From the NCBI GenBank assembly GCA_937876195.1, contig CALEIK010000023.1, forward strand, positions 124,001 through 188,000: a stretch of DNA of 64,000 nucleotides, read 5' to 3'. The notes below the pieces were generated by a model. That model had not been told where the DNA came from and searched no databases. It saw nothing but the letters and a program-made list of their open reading frames with translations. Positions 18,213-27,461 of this stretch are shown here, in pieces (the first letter of the stretch is position 1; the number at the start of each line of letters is the position of its first letter). The DNA comes from an uncultured Flavobacteriales bacterium (GTDB lineage: Bacteria; Bacteroidota; Bacteroidia; Flavobacteriales_D; Crocinitomicaceae). A program made the position numbers and the translations under genes.

Positions 18213-18288
18213 TATCGGCTTAAAAACCGATAATTAAAGATATCGGCTTAAAACCCGATAATACTAGATATCGGTTCAAAAGCCGATA
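18213..18288. promoter_or_regulatory. Operator: three 20-bp palindromes at exact 28-bp spacing
   Basis: Three copies of TATCGG-N8-CCGATA lie at 18213-18232, 18241-18260 and 18269-18288; the N8 cores are CTTAAAAA, CTTAAAAC and TTCAAAAG. Start-to-start distance is 28 bp both times, with 8-bp spacers. The array fills the space between the -33 element of the SatD-like gene (TTTG on the minus strand at 18210-18207, 20 bases from TACATTCG) and a possible -33 element of the plus-strand gene (TTTTG at 18298-18302). That position suggests an activator, or a looping repressor, acting on both promoters. Confidence 0.85.
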
Positions 18289-18341
18289 ATAACGTTGTTT
18301 TGTCATTTCAAAATCTTAACTTTACGCACCAAGAACTATCC

Positions 18342-19148
18342 ATGCTATATTACATTCATCTATTGCAATATGCTTTTCCTCAAGAAAACCAAGACGATGA
18401 CCAACCAGTCTGGGTGTTTCTTTTTCTATTTCCCTTTATTGCACTTGGTCTCCATTACGCGTACCTGCGCTTCTACAAATACAGAGATGATTCAATCGTT
18501 TTCAGTCCAGACCTTCCCTATTCCAAGGATCACCTGCTCGAAGCGTATATCTGTTTAGCCGCCGAATTGATTCGCAATGACACGAGGGACGCTGGCGAAA
18601 AAGTAATGTTTATGAACCGCTATTTCAGAAGCTATTTCCCAAACGATCATCACAATTTCACAGAATCGCTGAATCAAGCCTATAAAAATCCAAAAGATTT
18701 CACCGATGTACTAAAATGGTTGAGATTTAAGCTTCCAAAGCACAAACAACGCGTGCAAATCATCTACTTTCTGACAGGATTATCGTTCATCGACGGAAGC
18801 ATCAACCGAAAAGAACTACGACTTTTGGACCATTTCTGCCAATTGATCGGTGTCAGTGCAAAAGAGTTCAGTAGTATTCTAGGAATGCATCAAAATTACG
18901 AGCAGAAATCTCAGAGCGCGAAGAAAGCAGCTCCACGCGCCAAAAGTCGACTTCAACAAAGTGCCCAAATATTAGGAGTTTCAGAAAAAGCAACCCTTGA
19001 TGAGGTTAAAAAAGCCTACCGAAAACTGGTGAAATTGCATCATCCAGATCGCTTTCACAACGAAAGTGAAGCCCAACAAAGAATTGCTGAAGAGCGCTTC
19101 CTGAAAATCCAAAAAGCGTATGAAATCTTTGAAACCCATCTAAAATAG
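18342..19148 (+). CDS. Membrane-anchored TerB-like / DnaJ domain protein (DjlA-like)
   Basis: About 268 residues from ATG 18342 (an in-frame ATG at 18300 lies inside the promoter region and is less likely). An N-terminal membrane segment (VWVFLFLFPFIALGLHYAYL, about residues 22-42) anchors it. A TerB-like helical domain follows (about 60-185, with FLTGLSFIDGSINRKELRLLDHF), then a C-terminal J domain (about 205-268) with the HPD motif in LVKLHHPDRFHN. This is the layout of DjlA, a co-chaperone that stimulates DnaK at the membrane. It is divergent from the SatD-like gene and shares its operator region. The TIGR02757 gene follows after 11 bases. Confidence 0.85.
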   Translation: MLYYIHLLQYAFPQENQDDDQPVWVFLFLFPFIALGLHYAYLRFYKYRDDSIVFSPDLPYSKDHLLEAYICLAAELIRNDTRDAGEKVMFMNRYFRSYFPNDHHNFTESLNQAYKNPKDFTDVLKWLRFKLPKHKQRVQIIYFLTGLSFIDGSINRKELRLLDHFCQLIGVSAKEFSSILGMHQNYEQKSQSAKKAAPRAKSRLQQSAQILGVSEKATLDEVKKAYRKLVKLHHPDRFHNESEAQQRIAEERFLKIQKAYEIFETHLK

Positions 19149-19159
19149 AGCAGAACTGA

Positions 19160-19909
19160 ATGACAAAGACAGAACTCCAAGAATACCTAGATTTCAAAGT
19201 ACAGCAGTACAATACGACCGATTTCATCGAAAGCGACCCCATTCAAATTCCACATCGCTTTACACAAAAAGAAGACATTGAAATTGTCGCCTTTCTCACG
19301 TCAACCATTGCCTGGGGAAACCGAACGATGATTATCAAAAGTGGAGAACGCCTGTTGGACATCATGGGACATGCACCTTACGAGTTCATCCAGAATTACA
19401 GGGCCAATTATCAGTTGAACTTTGTGCACCGTACCTTCAATGGAATTGACCTCGATTTTTTCTTTCGCAGTTTACAAGCAATTTATGCCGCAGGTGGACT
19501 TGAGCGCGCATTTTCAGAACACAAAGAAATTGAAGGCATGAAAGGACGTATCATTCACTTTAGGGAACAATTCCTACAAACTCCTCACGAAAAACGCAGC
19601 GAAAAACACATTTCCAATCCTGCAAAAAACTCTGCGACCAAGCGCATCAACATGTTTTTACGCTGGATGGTGCGCAACGACAAACAAGGAGTTGATTTTG
19701 GAATTTGGAACAGCATCTCCCCTGCTGAATTATACCTTCCACTGGATGTACACACCTCAAAAAACGCACGCGAATTGGGGCTTATTGTCCGCAAGCAAGA
19801 CGATTGGAAAGCACTGGAAGAGCTGATGATTCATCTACGTCGATTTGACCCAAATGATCCTGTGAAATATGACTTCGCATTATTCGGAATTGGAGCGTTT
19901 GAGAAATAG
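19160..19909 (+). CDS. TIGR02757 family protein
   Basis: A 249-residue protein of the TIGR02757 family, conserved in Bacteroidota and of unknown function. Typical segments are DPIQIPHRFTQKEDIEIVAFLTSTIAWGNR near residues 25-55, KRINMFLRWMVRNDKQGVDFGIW near 160-180, and LYLPLDVHTSKNARELGLI near 195. The helical pattern and the LDVHTxxxAR motif recall HhH-type DNA glycosylase folds, but I see no complete HhH-GPD motif, so this is only a hint. It probably shares a transcript with the TerB/DnaJ gene 11 bases upstream. Confidence 0.85.
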   Translation: MTKTELQEYLDFKVQQYNTTDFIESDPIQIPHRFTQKEDIEIVAFLTSTIAWGNRTMIIKSGERLLDIMGHAPYEFIQNYRANYQLNFVHRTFNGIDLDFFFRSLQAIYAAGGLERAFSEHKEIEGMKGRIIHFREQFLQTPHEKRSEKHISNPAKNSATKRINMFLRWMVRNDKQGVDFGIWNSISPAELYLPLDVHTSKNARELGLIVRKQDDWKALEELMIHLRRFDPNDPVKYDFALFGIGAFEK

Positions 19910-20077
19910 CCAACGCTAGCCAATTTAAAAAGCCAACATTTTAAAATTATCTACAAATTATTTGTGGATTTAAACCTAATTTAGCACTTTGAGCCATTAT
20001 TTAAAGAGAAGTTAAAATTAAGTTAACATCAATTCGACCAAGTTCTATTTAATTCGCATATACCTTTTCAGGATTCC

Positions 20078-22138
20078 ATGACAAAATCAGCAGAAACTTT
20101 ATTGATCAACCGCGAAAAAAGTTGGCTTTCTTTTAACGAGCGCGTGCTTCAAGAAGCAATGGATAAGACCAACCCACTCTTGGAACGCTTGAGGTTCTTG
20201 GGTATTTTTTCAAACAATCGCGATGAGTTTTTCCGTGTGCGTGTTGCCACCGTACGCAGGATGACAGAATTGGGGAAGAAAACACGCCAACAATTGTACG
20301 ATGCACCGGATGAATTACTGAAGCAAATCAACGATATCACCCTCCATCAAGGAAAACAATTTGATGCCGCCTACCAATCGCTTATAAAAGAATTGAGTGC
20401 TGAAAATATTCATTTCATTGATGACAAACAATTGAATGGAACCCAAGAAAGCCTCCTACTCTCCTACTTTAAGGAGACGGTACGACCGAACCTAGTTCCA
20501 ATTATGCTGACCACCAAAATGTCACCTGAACTTACCGATAAGGCGTCCTATTTAGCCATCAAATTTTATAAAAAAGGTGCTGAGAACGATATTAAATACG
20601 CGTTGATTGAAATTCCAACCCAAGTCTTACCGCGCTTTTTTGTCCTTCCTGAAAAAAACAGTCACAAATACGTAATTTATCTCGATGATATTATTCGTTT
20701 AGGGTTGTCGCAAATATTTGGCATTTTTGATTTCGACGTGATAGAGTCCTACGCATTTAAACTTACCCGGGATGCTGAATTGGACATTGACGATGATTTA
20801 GACGAGTCGTTGATGGAAAAACTATCGAAGAGCATCAATAAACGTAAATCTGGAGAGCCCGTGCGTTTCGTGTACGATAAAACAATGCCTGATGATTTGA
20901 AAGAGTACTTGATGGATCGATTGAAATTGAAAGACCAGCAAAATATTATCCCGAGTGGTCGCTATAACAATCAAAAGGATTTCATCAACTTTCCAGCAAT
21001 CGGCGGAAGAAGTTTTATCTATAAAAAACAGGCTCCAAATAGACATCCTGACCTGCACAACCAGCGGAGTTTGTTGGACGTGATTCTCGAAAAAGACATT
21101 TTACTTCATTATCCATATCAGGCATTCAGTCACACCATTGACATTCTACGCGAAGCAGCTATCGACCCGGCGGTGACTTCCATTATGATCAATCTTTACC
21201 GCATTGCAGACAACTCAAAAATCATCAATGCGCTTATCAACGCATCAAAAAATGGAAAGGAAGTTACGGTTGTGATAGAGTTAAGGGCGCGATTTGATGA
21301 GGAATATAATATCCTATGCTCTAAGCGATTACAAGAGAACGGCGTCAAAGTGATTTTTGGTGTAGAAGGGTTAAAGGTGCATTCTAAACTGATTCTTATT
21401 CACCGCAAAAGCGGAAATTCTAAAGTCTCCATTGCGCATATTGGCTCAGGTAACTTCCACGAGGGCAATGCAAAAATCTATACCGATCTTTCATTATGGA
21501 CCGTAGATTTACGCCTCACCAATGAAGTAGAGCAAATCTTCGATTTTTTCAACTACAATTACCGACCAGGAACATACCGTGAATTAATTGTATCTCCTTT
21601 CAATCCCCGTTACCGTTGGATCGATTTGATCAATCAGGAAATCAAAAATGCACAGCACGGAAAACAAGCGTACATCATCCTTAAGCTAAATAACTTGGTG
21701 GACGAGGAGCTAATTCTCAAATTGTACGAGGCAAGTCAAGCAGGAGTGAAAATTCAACTCATTATCCGTGGAATTTGCTCATTAATTGCTGGAAAAAAGG
21801 GATTGAGTGAAAACATTGAAGCGCGCAGTATTCTTGACAGAAACCTCGAGCATGCACGCGTATTGATCTTCGCAAATGGCGGTGATGAACGTGTTTACAT
21901 TGGCTCAGCGGACTGGATGGGACGAAATATGGATCTTCGATTGGAAGTAATGACCCCAATTTTTAACAAGGACATCAAAAAGAACATCAAAAAGATCATC
22001 AATATTCAATTGAATGACAACACGAAAGCGCGCATCATTGACGAGAATCTCAAAAATAGCTACTGGAAAAGTGACGGACCCAAAATTCAAGCACAGAAAT
22101 CCATTTACCTGCACTACAAACGACTCATTAAGGACTAA
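20078..22138 (+). CDS. ppk1: Polyphosphate kinase 1
   Basis: A 686-residue PPK1, which reversibly polymerises the gamma phosphate of ATP into inorganic polyphosphate. The N-terminal domain opens with INREKSWLSFNERVLQEAMD; the head domain follows. The autophosphorylated His is in EGLKVHSKLILIHR (near residue 435), and the second conserved His is in LEHARVLIFANGGDERVYIGSADWM (near 590). The full length fits the family. The partner exopolyphosphatase ppx lies 95 bases downstream on the same strand. Upstream, TACCTTTT at 20063-20070 is a near-match to the -7 box. Confidence 0.97.
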   Translation: MTKSAETLLINREKSWLSFNERVLQEAMDKTNPLLERLRFLGIFSNNRDEFFRVRVATVRRMTELGKKTRQQLYDAPDELLKQINDITLHQGKQFDAAYQSLIKELSAENIHFIDDKQLNGTQESLLLSYFKETVRPNLVPIMLTTKMSPELTDKASYLAIKFYKKGAENDIKYALIEIPTQVLPRFFVLPEKNSHKYVIYLDDIIRLGLSQIFGIFDFDVIESYAFKLTRDAELDIDDDLDESLMEKLSKSINKRKSGEPVRFVYDKTMPDDLKEYLMDRLKLKDQQNIIPSGRYNNQKDFINFPAIGGRSFIYKKQAPNRHPDLHNQRSLLDVILEKDILLHYPYQAFSHTIDILREAAIDPAVTSIMINLYRIADNSKIINALINASKNGKEVTVVIELRARFDEEYNILCSKRLQENGVKVIFGVEGLKVHSKLILIHRKSGNSKVSIAHIGSGNFHEGNAKIYTDLSLWTVDLRLTNEVEQIFDFFNYNYRPGTYRELIVSPFNPRYRWIDLINQEIKNAQHGKQAYIILKLNNLVDEELILKLYEASQAGVKIQLIIRGICSLIAGKKGLSENIEARSILDRNLEHARVLIFANGGDERVYIGSADWMGRNMDLRLEVMTPIFNKDIKKNIKKIINIQLNDNTKARIIDENLKNSYWKSDGPKIQAQKSIYLHYKRLIKD

Positions 22139-22233
22139 TATTCAAAACTGAATTGTTTAAAACTCATCGAATTTCGTTATAACTCGCACCGAATTTCGTC
22201 AATTTTTTTTCCAATAAAGCCTATACTTGTGCC

Positions 22234-23127
22234 ATGTTGAGATATGCGGCGATAGATATCGGTTCAAATGCTGTTAGGATGTTGTTCCAACAGATTTACG
22301 AGAATGAAAACGGTACAATTTTTAAGAAAATGTCCTTGGTGCGACTTCCAATTCGTTTGGGAGATGATGCATTTTTAAAAGGCGAAATCACGAAACCCAA
22401 GGAAGATAAATTGTTGCACATGGCAAATGCATTCGTCCATTTGTGCTCCATTTTTGAGGTTGAGAATTACTTGGCATCAGCCACTTCCGCTATGAGGGAT
22501 TCAAAAAATGGTGGGCGTATCATAGAGCGAATAAGCAAAGAAACAGGTGTAAACATTAACATTATCCCTGGAGATGTTGAGGCTGAAGTCTTGTACGAAA
22601 GTATTTTTAACACGGGTAAGATTGACGAGAATAAGACCTACATGCTCATCGATGTTGGTGGTGGAAGTACCGAAATCAACATTTTTGCAAAAGGAGAACG
22701 AAAAGCATGGAAATCATTCAACATTGGAACAATCCGTCTTAAAGAAGGTATTCAAGATGAGAAGGAATGGGAGGTTTTCAGTAAATGGCTCAAAGAAAAT
22801 GCAGCACTCTATCAACCTGAATATATGGTAGGTACGGGTGGAAATATCAATAAAATTTATAAATTGTGCGGATTGATGGATTGGCAAATGCTCCGTCAAT
22901 CTGATATCGAGGAAAAAATTGAATTCCTGAAGCAGTTTACCCCAACAGAACTTGTCAATCAGTTTGACATCAGGGATGATAGAGCGGACGTCATCGTTCA
23001 CGGTGCAAGCATCTACAACCGCGCCATGATAGAAGCAAATATAGAAGAGATGATTGTACCGAAGGTAGGTCTTGCCGATGGATTGATTCGACGGGCATAT
23101 TTTTCGAAGAAAGCCAACCAGAATTAA
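22234..23127 (+). CDS. ppx: Ppx/GppA phosphatase (exopolyphosphatase or pppGpp phosphohydrolase)
   Basis: A 297-residue member of the ASKHA-fold Ppx/GppA family, which removes terminal phosphates from polyphosphate or pppGpp. The phosphate-1 loop is AIDIGSNAVRMLFQQ at residues 5-20, the phosphate-2 motif is LIDVGGGSTEINIF near 137, and the adenosine-type loop is MVGTGGNINKIYK near 203. It has only the two core domains, like the short Bacteroidota and Aquifex forms; the E. coli C-terminal HD domain is absent. Paired with ppk1, it most likely acts on polyphosphate. TATACTTG (one mismatch to the -7 box) ends 4 bases before the ATG, so the mRNA may be leaderless. Confidence 0.92.
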   Translation: MLRYAAIDIGSNAVRMLFQQIYENENGTIFKKMSLVRLPIRLGDDAFLKGEITKPKEDKLLHMANAFVHLCSIFEVENYLASATSAMRDSKNGGRIIERISKETGVNINIIPGDVEAEVLYESIFNTGKIDENKTYMLIDVGGGSTEINIFAKGERKAWKSFNIGTIRLKEGIQDEKEWEVFSKWLKENAALYQPEYMVGTGGNINKIYKLCGLMDWQMLRQSDIEEKIEFLKQFTPTELVNQFDIRDDRADVIVHGASIYNRAMIEANIEEMIVPKVGLADGLIRRAYFSKKANQN

Positions 23128-23191
23128 TACTTTCAATGCGTTTATGTATATTAGCAACTCAATTGAAACGAGTACTTACAATTAAGTGTAT

Positions 23192-25225
23192 ATGAAATTT
23201 TTGTATCCTGAATTTCTTTGGGCATTTGCGCTACTAATCGTTCCAATTATTATTCATCTTTTCAATTTCAAACGATACAAAACACTTTATTTCTCTAGCC
23301 TTACTTTCGTAAAGCACGTTGATCAAAAAACGAAATCGACACAAACGCTAAAGCATCTGCTGGTACTTGCAAGTAGAATCCTCGCATTTATCTTTTTGGT
23401 TTTGGCTTTTGCACAACCTTATTTCACCACTGATCAAGAAACCCTGAGCACGGACAATCAAATCATCGCTTTTTACTTGGACAATTCATTTTCTATGCAA
23501 GCGAGAGGAGCAGAAGGAGAATTATTGTCCGAAGCACGAGAAAACGCCCGGGAGATTATTAAGAAGGCACCGCTAGATACACGTTTCATCATTGGAACCA
23601 ACGATTTTAAAGGAACTGAAGAACGCTTACTCTCTCGGATTGAAGCTTTCGAGAAATTAGACGAAATCGATTATACACCGATTGCGCGATCCGTTGATGA
23701 AGTGGTAGAATGGCAAAACGGGCTATTCACGCAGGATGAAATGAGCCAACGGAAAATTCAGTACGTACTCTTTTCAGATTTTCAACGTTCACAACCTTTA
23801 TCGGCATCAAAAGAAAAACTGAGAAATGTTGCACTCTACCCTGTTCTACTTCGCCCAGAAAATGAAACCAATATCTACATCGATTCAGTATGGTTCACCT
23901 CGCCTGTGCATAAAATAAACGCTAACAACGAACTTAATATTCGCGTCGGAAATCATGGAAATACTGCCATCGAAAACAGTGAAGTTCAAATTGAAATTGG
24001 TGACTACAAAAAGACAATATTTGTCGAACTGCCAGCCAACCAAAAGGTAGTATCGACCGTCAGCTTTGCGGATAAAACGACTGGTATAAAAAAAGGACGT
24101 ATTCACACCATAGACGATCATGTCTTGTTTGACGATTCGTACTACATCTCTTACGAAGTAAGACAGCACATCAATGTACTCCTTTTGAACGGAGAAGATG
24201 CCGTTGATAATATTGAAGCTGTGCTTGGACTGGATGATTACTACAATGTAACAGCAAAGACCATCACGCAAATAACAAAGAATGATTTCAACGGAAAGGA
24301 CATTGTTTTCATCAATGGCTCTAATCAACTTTCTACCGGAATTGGCAACTACCTCACGGAGTTTTCAGAAACAGGTGGCTCACTCGCTCTTTTCCCTGGA
24401 ACAGCCCCAGTTGTTGGCGAATGGAACAAGCTATTAAATTCCCTCCGCCTTTCACCTATGGGGCAAACTATGAATGCTGGGACAAAAATAGGTGGACTAA
24501 ATTTTGATGATCCGTTCTTCAAAGGTGTTTTTGAAACTAAACCAGACCGACTAAATCTTCCAAGTGTTTCAAAAGTGTACAGAACAACTCCGAATGCTTC
24601 TTCAGTGGAATTGATCGAACTTCAGAATGGAAATTCTTTGTTCAGCTACAACAATGAAGCAGGGAATAATTTTATGTTCTACGGTTCACTTGATAGTCGC
24701 TTTGGTAACTTTACGCGAGATGCACTTTTTTCGACCATCATCTTACGCATGTGCGAAATGAGTCAACGTTCTTCTCCACTTTCCATCATTATTGGAGATG
24801 AGTCGCGCTACCCGATTTACGCAGAAATATCGGATGAATCTCCAATTCACATCAAAAACGAAAGCACGGATTTCATTCCTCCCTATTTTCAGGTTTCTGG
24901 AACAAATTACTTGTCGTTGAGCGGCGTAGCTACCACTGAAGTGCTCAAAGCAGGAAATTATGACTTGTTCAATAATAAAGTCGTTGGTGCGATTAGTTTG
25001 AACTATGACGGACAAGAATCTTTGCTCGGTGCGTACAGCGCTTCGGAAATAACGGAACACTTTGCAGCAAGGGGAATTGAAAACATTCAGTATGCAGAAA
25101 TTGGTAATTCTTCACAATTATCAACAATCGATATTAATAAACCTTTCAGCTATTGGAAGATTTGTATCATTTTAACACTTATTTTTGTGTGCATCGAAAT
25201 GCTACTTATACGCTTTTTAAAATGA
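23192..25225 (+). CDS. BatA-domain (aerotolerance regulator N-terminal) membrane protein
   Basis: About 677 residues. It begins MKFLYPEFLWAFALLIVPIIIHLFNFKRYKTLYFSSL, the BatA N-terminal signature, with two membrane helices (about 8-27 and 55-75). A von Willebrand A-like domain (about 90-215; FYLDNSFSMQARG carries a DxSxS-like metal site), a beta-sandwich region and a C-terminal membrane helix (about 655-675) follow. Such proteins are widespread in Bacteroidota and probably work in an envelope complex, but no specific function is established. A GTG 6 bases earlier (23186) is in frame; ATG 23192 is the better start. The dihydroorotase-like gene starts 7 bases after its stop. Confidence 0.88.
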   Translation: MKFLYPEFLWAFALLIVPIIIHLFNFKRYKTLYFSSLTFVKHVDQKTKSTQTLKHLLVLASRILAFIFLVLAFAQPYFTTDQETLSTDNQIIAFYLDNSFSMQARGAEGELLSEARENAREIIKKAPLDTRFIIGTNDFKGTEERLLSRIEAFEKLDEIDYTPIARSVDEVVEWQNGLFTQDEMSQRKIQYVLFSDFQRSQPLSASKEKLRNVALYPVLLRPENETNIYIDSVWFTSPVHKINANNELNIRVGNHGNTAIENSEVQIEIGDYKKTIFVELPANQKVVSTVSFADKTTGIKKGRIHTIDDHVLFDDSYYISYEVRQHINVLLLNGEDAVDNIEAVLGLDDYYNVTAKTITQITKNDFNGKDIVFINGSNQLSTGIGNYLTEFSETGGSLALFPGTAPVVGEWNKLLNSLRLSPMGQTMNAGTKIGGLNFDDPFFKGVFETKPDRLNLPSVSKVYRTTPNASSVELIELQNGNSLFSYNNEAGNNFMFYGSLDSRFGNFTRDALFSTIILRMCEMSQRSSPLSIIIGDESRYPIYAEISDESPIHIKNESTDFIPPYFQVSGTNYLSLSGVATTEVLKAGNYDLFNNKVVGAISLNYDGQESLLGAYSASEITEHFAARGIENIQYAEIGNSSQLSTIDINKPFSYWKICIILTLIFVCIEMLLIRFLK

Positions 25226-25232
25226 CAATTGA

Positions 25233-26492
25233 ATGAAAATTCTAATTAAACAAGCCACAATCGTCGATAAGAACTCTCCATTTCACGGAAAGAAAAAAGA
25301 CGTTTTGGTCGATGAGAATACGATTCTCTCCATTCAAGACAAAATCACTGACAAAGACGCCAAAGAAGTAGCATTCAATAATCTTCACTTATCAACAGGC
25401 TGGGTTGACCTTAAATCCAATTTCTGTGATCCTGGGATGGAACACATGGAGACGGTTGAATCAGGACTAGACGCAGCAGCTGCAGGTGGTTACACGCATG
25501 TCGCTGTACTTCCAAGCACGCAACCTGTTGTCGATGGTAAAAGTCAAGTAGAATACCTGTACCGAAAGGCAGAACACCATGTCACTTCCATCCATCCAAT
25601 TGGGGCGATGACAGTAGGTATGAAAGGAGAGAACCTTTCCGAAATGTACGACATGCATCAAACGGGTGTTCAACTGTTCTCGGATGATTTAGCACCAATT
25701 AGTGCTGGAATATTATACCGTGCATTACTCTACTCAAAAAATTTCGGAGCGAGAATAATCGCCTTTCCGCACAATCATTCAATGACTGGAAAAGGAATGG
25801 TAAACGAAGGAATGGCATCAACATTAACAGGATTAAAACCAGATCCATCGGTTGCTGAAATTATAGAAATAGAGCGTAACATTCGACTTGCGGAATATAC
25901 AGGTGGAAATTTGCATATAACTGGTGTTTCCACGGCAGAAGGTGTCGAATTATTACGCAAAGCAAAAAAGAATAAACTCTCAATTACCGTTGATACGCAC
26001 GTTGCAAATTTGGTTTACACTGAGAATGATGTCTTAGGTTTTGATTCCAATTTCAAATTAATGCCGCCACTGCGCTTTGAAACTGATCGCGTTGCACTTT
26101 GGAAGGGAGTTAAAGACGGTACGATCGACTGCATTGTTTCGGACCACCGTCCGCACGACAAGGAAGAGAAAGATTTAGAGTTTGATCTAGCAGAGTTTGG
26201 TGCGATCAATTTGCAAACCTGCTTCTCTTCATTAAGAGGGACGAAAGAATACGACCTAAACGCAGTCGTCGAAGCGATTAGCAATGGTGCGAGAAAAGTG
26301 TTAGGACTTCCTGCAACGACGATTGATGAAAATCAGCCAGCAGATTTAACTTTGTTTTCTCCAGATGAAAAATGGTTTTTCACAAAAGAAGATGTCTTTT
26401 CAAAAACATATAACACACCGCTTCTTGAAAATGAATTAACAGGAAGAATTCATGGAATTGTTAATAATGCTAAATTAGCAATCAGAGAATAA
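25233..26492 (+). CDS. Dihydroorotase-like amidohydrolase lacking the His-x-His metal site
   Basis: A 419-residue amidohydrolase-fold protein related to dihydroorotase. Active enzymes have D-x-H-x-H-x-R-x-PG at the end of strand 1; here the segment reads [15 protein letters not shown], so both metal-binding His are replaced. The expected binuclear-site residues further on are also altered (for example HNHSMT near 185). The late segment [15 protein letters not shown] keeps the Asp/His, and the C-terminal [12 protein letters not shown] region is typical. A paralogue group of this kind accompanies true PyrC in many Bacteroidota (from memory), where it is probably non-catalytic or has a structural role, as inactive dihydroorotases do with aspartate transcarbamylase. 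Automatic annotation will call it pyrC; I would not assert catalysis. Confidence 0.85.
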   Translation: MKILIKQATIVDKNSPFHGKKKDVLVDENTILSIQDKITDKDAKEVAFNNLHLSTGWVDLKSNFCDPGMEHMETVESGLDAAAAGGYTHVAVLPSTQPVVDGKSQVEYLYRKAEHHVTSIHPIGAMTVGMKGENLSEMYDMHQTGVQLFSDDLAPISAGILYRALLYSKNFGARIIAFPHNHSMTGKGMVNEGMASTLTGLKPDPSVAEIIEIERNIRLAEYTGGNLHITGVSTAEGVELLRKAKKNKLSITVDTHVANLVYTENDVLGFDSNFKLMPPLRFETDRVALWKGVKDGTIDCIVSDHRPHDKEEKDLEFDLAEFGAINLQTCFSSLRGTKEYDLNAVVEAISNGARKVLGLPATTIDENQPADLTLFSPDEKWFFTKEDVFSKTYNTPLLENELTGRIHGIVNNAKLAIRE

Positions 26493-26495
26493 GAC

Positions 26496-27056
26496 ATGGC
26501 TAAGCGCAATTTCATCAAGCAATTCTTAAAAGACAAGAAAATGGTAGGAGCAGTGACTCCGAGCACCCGTTTTTTAGGTGAGAAGATGTTAGAGAATATT
26601 GATTTTAAAACTGCTAAACTCATCATTGAACTTGGACCCGGTACCGGCGTTTTTACAGACGTCATCATTGAACGAATGATGGAAGATGCAACGCTAATCG
26701 TCTTTGAGCTAAACGATAACTTTTATGATGCACTCAACGCCCGCATCAAAGATCCTCGAGTTAAAGTGGTACATGATTCCGCAGAATTTGTTCAGAAATA
26801 CATGAATGAAATTGAAGAAAATCTAAAGGCTGACGTCATTGTTTCTTCGCTTCCGCTGATGGTTTTCCCTGAGGATTTAAGAAAAAACGTAGTGGACGCA
26901 TCCTATGACGCCCTTAAAAATAAAGGAAAGTACATTCAGTTTCAATATTCCTTGCAATCAAAAAAATTACTAGAATCACTCTACCACTCGGTTTCTGTAA
27001 AATTCACTGTAAAAAACTTTCCTCCAGCGTTTGTATACACGTGCGTTAAATCATAG
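26496..27056 (+). CDS. SAM-dependent methyltransferase (PmtA/KsgA-like)
   Basis: A 186-residue class I methyltransferase. The SAM-binding motif I is IIELGPGTGVFTDVI near residue 49, motif II is LIVFELNDNFY, and motif IV is ADVIVSSLPLMVFP near 112. The opening FIKQFLKDKKMVGAVTPSTRFLGEKML matches phospholipid N-methyltransferase-like proteins (PmtA group) as well as rRNA dimethylases, and the short length favours the PmtA-like group. The substrate is therefore uncertain: phosphatidylethanolamine or a lipid is plausible. It starts 4 bases after the dihydroorotase-like stop, in the same operon. Confidence 0.83.
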   Translation: MAKRNFIKQFLKDKKMVGAVTPSTRFLGEKMLENIDFKTAKLIIELGPGTGVFTDVIIERMMEDATLIVFELNDNFYDALNARIKDPRVKVVHDSAEFVQKYMNEIEENLKADVIVSSLPLMVFPEDLRKNVVDASYDALKNKGKYIQFQYSLQSKKLLESLYHSVSVKFTVKNFPPAFVYTCVKS

Positions 27057-27189
27057 TTTTCACAGTTAGATCCTGTCATTTTTACTTCGCTTCGAATTTC
27101 TTACCGTTTACATCAGGAAGACTACTGTTTACTAGTTCCTTCTGGAATTGGTATATTATTTGGTTAACTTGGATTATAACTTAAAATGA

Positions 27190-27342
27190 ATGGTCATGAT
27201 AACTCCAAAAGAAATTGACAGAATTCTTGCACAAAGAAACTTCAATCAAAAAACGAAAGGTTTTGGCTTTGACGCAGGTCTTGCCGGCTTAGGTGTCGGA
27301 ACGGGCGCTAAAAAAACAAAGAAAAAACTAGCCACTAAGTAG
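27190..27342 (+). CDS. Possible small basic protein of about 50 residues
   Basis: In the 405-base gap 27057-27461 an open frame of 50 codons (48 from the second ATG at 27196) reads MVMITPKEIDRILAQRNF, then a Gly-rich stretch (GFGFDAGLAGLGVGTG) and a Lys-rich tail (AKKTKKKLATK). The composition is non-random and the third-position use looks like that of its neighbours. I do not recognise it. An amphipathic helix followed by a glycine-rich and lysine-rich tail could suit a nucleic acid-binding or regulatory peptide, but this is a guess. The remainder of the gap shows no other gene. Confidence 0.4.
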   Translation: MVMITPKEIDRILAQRNFNQKTKGFGFDAGLAGLGVGTGAKKTKKKLATK

Positions 27343-27461
27343 AATTCAAAAATTTGCGAAAGATTTTAGTTCTTTGAGCTTCTATCCTTCACACTTTCCT
27401 TCCTGTCGCCAGACTGGGAAATGAATACTACTCTCCTCCGCCATCATCTCCTGATGAGATC

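Noticed and set aside
22249..22272. A further TATCGGTTCAAA match to the SatD operator inside ppx
   Set aside because: Only the left half matches; the right half CCGATA is missing and the bases encode the conserved DIGSNA loop of the enzyme.
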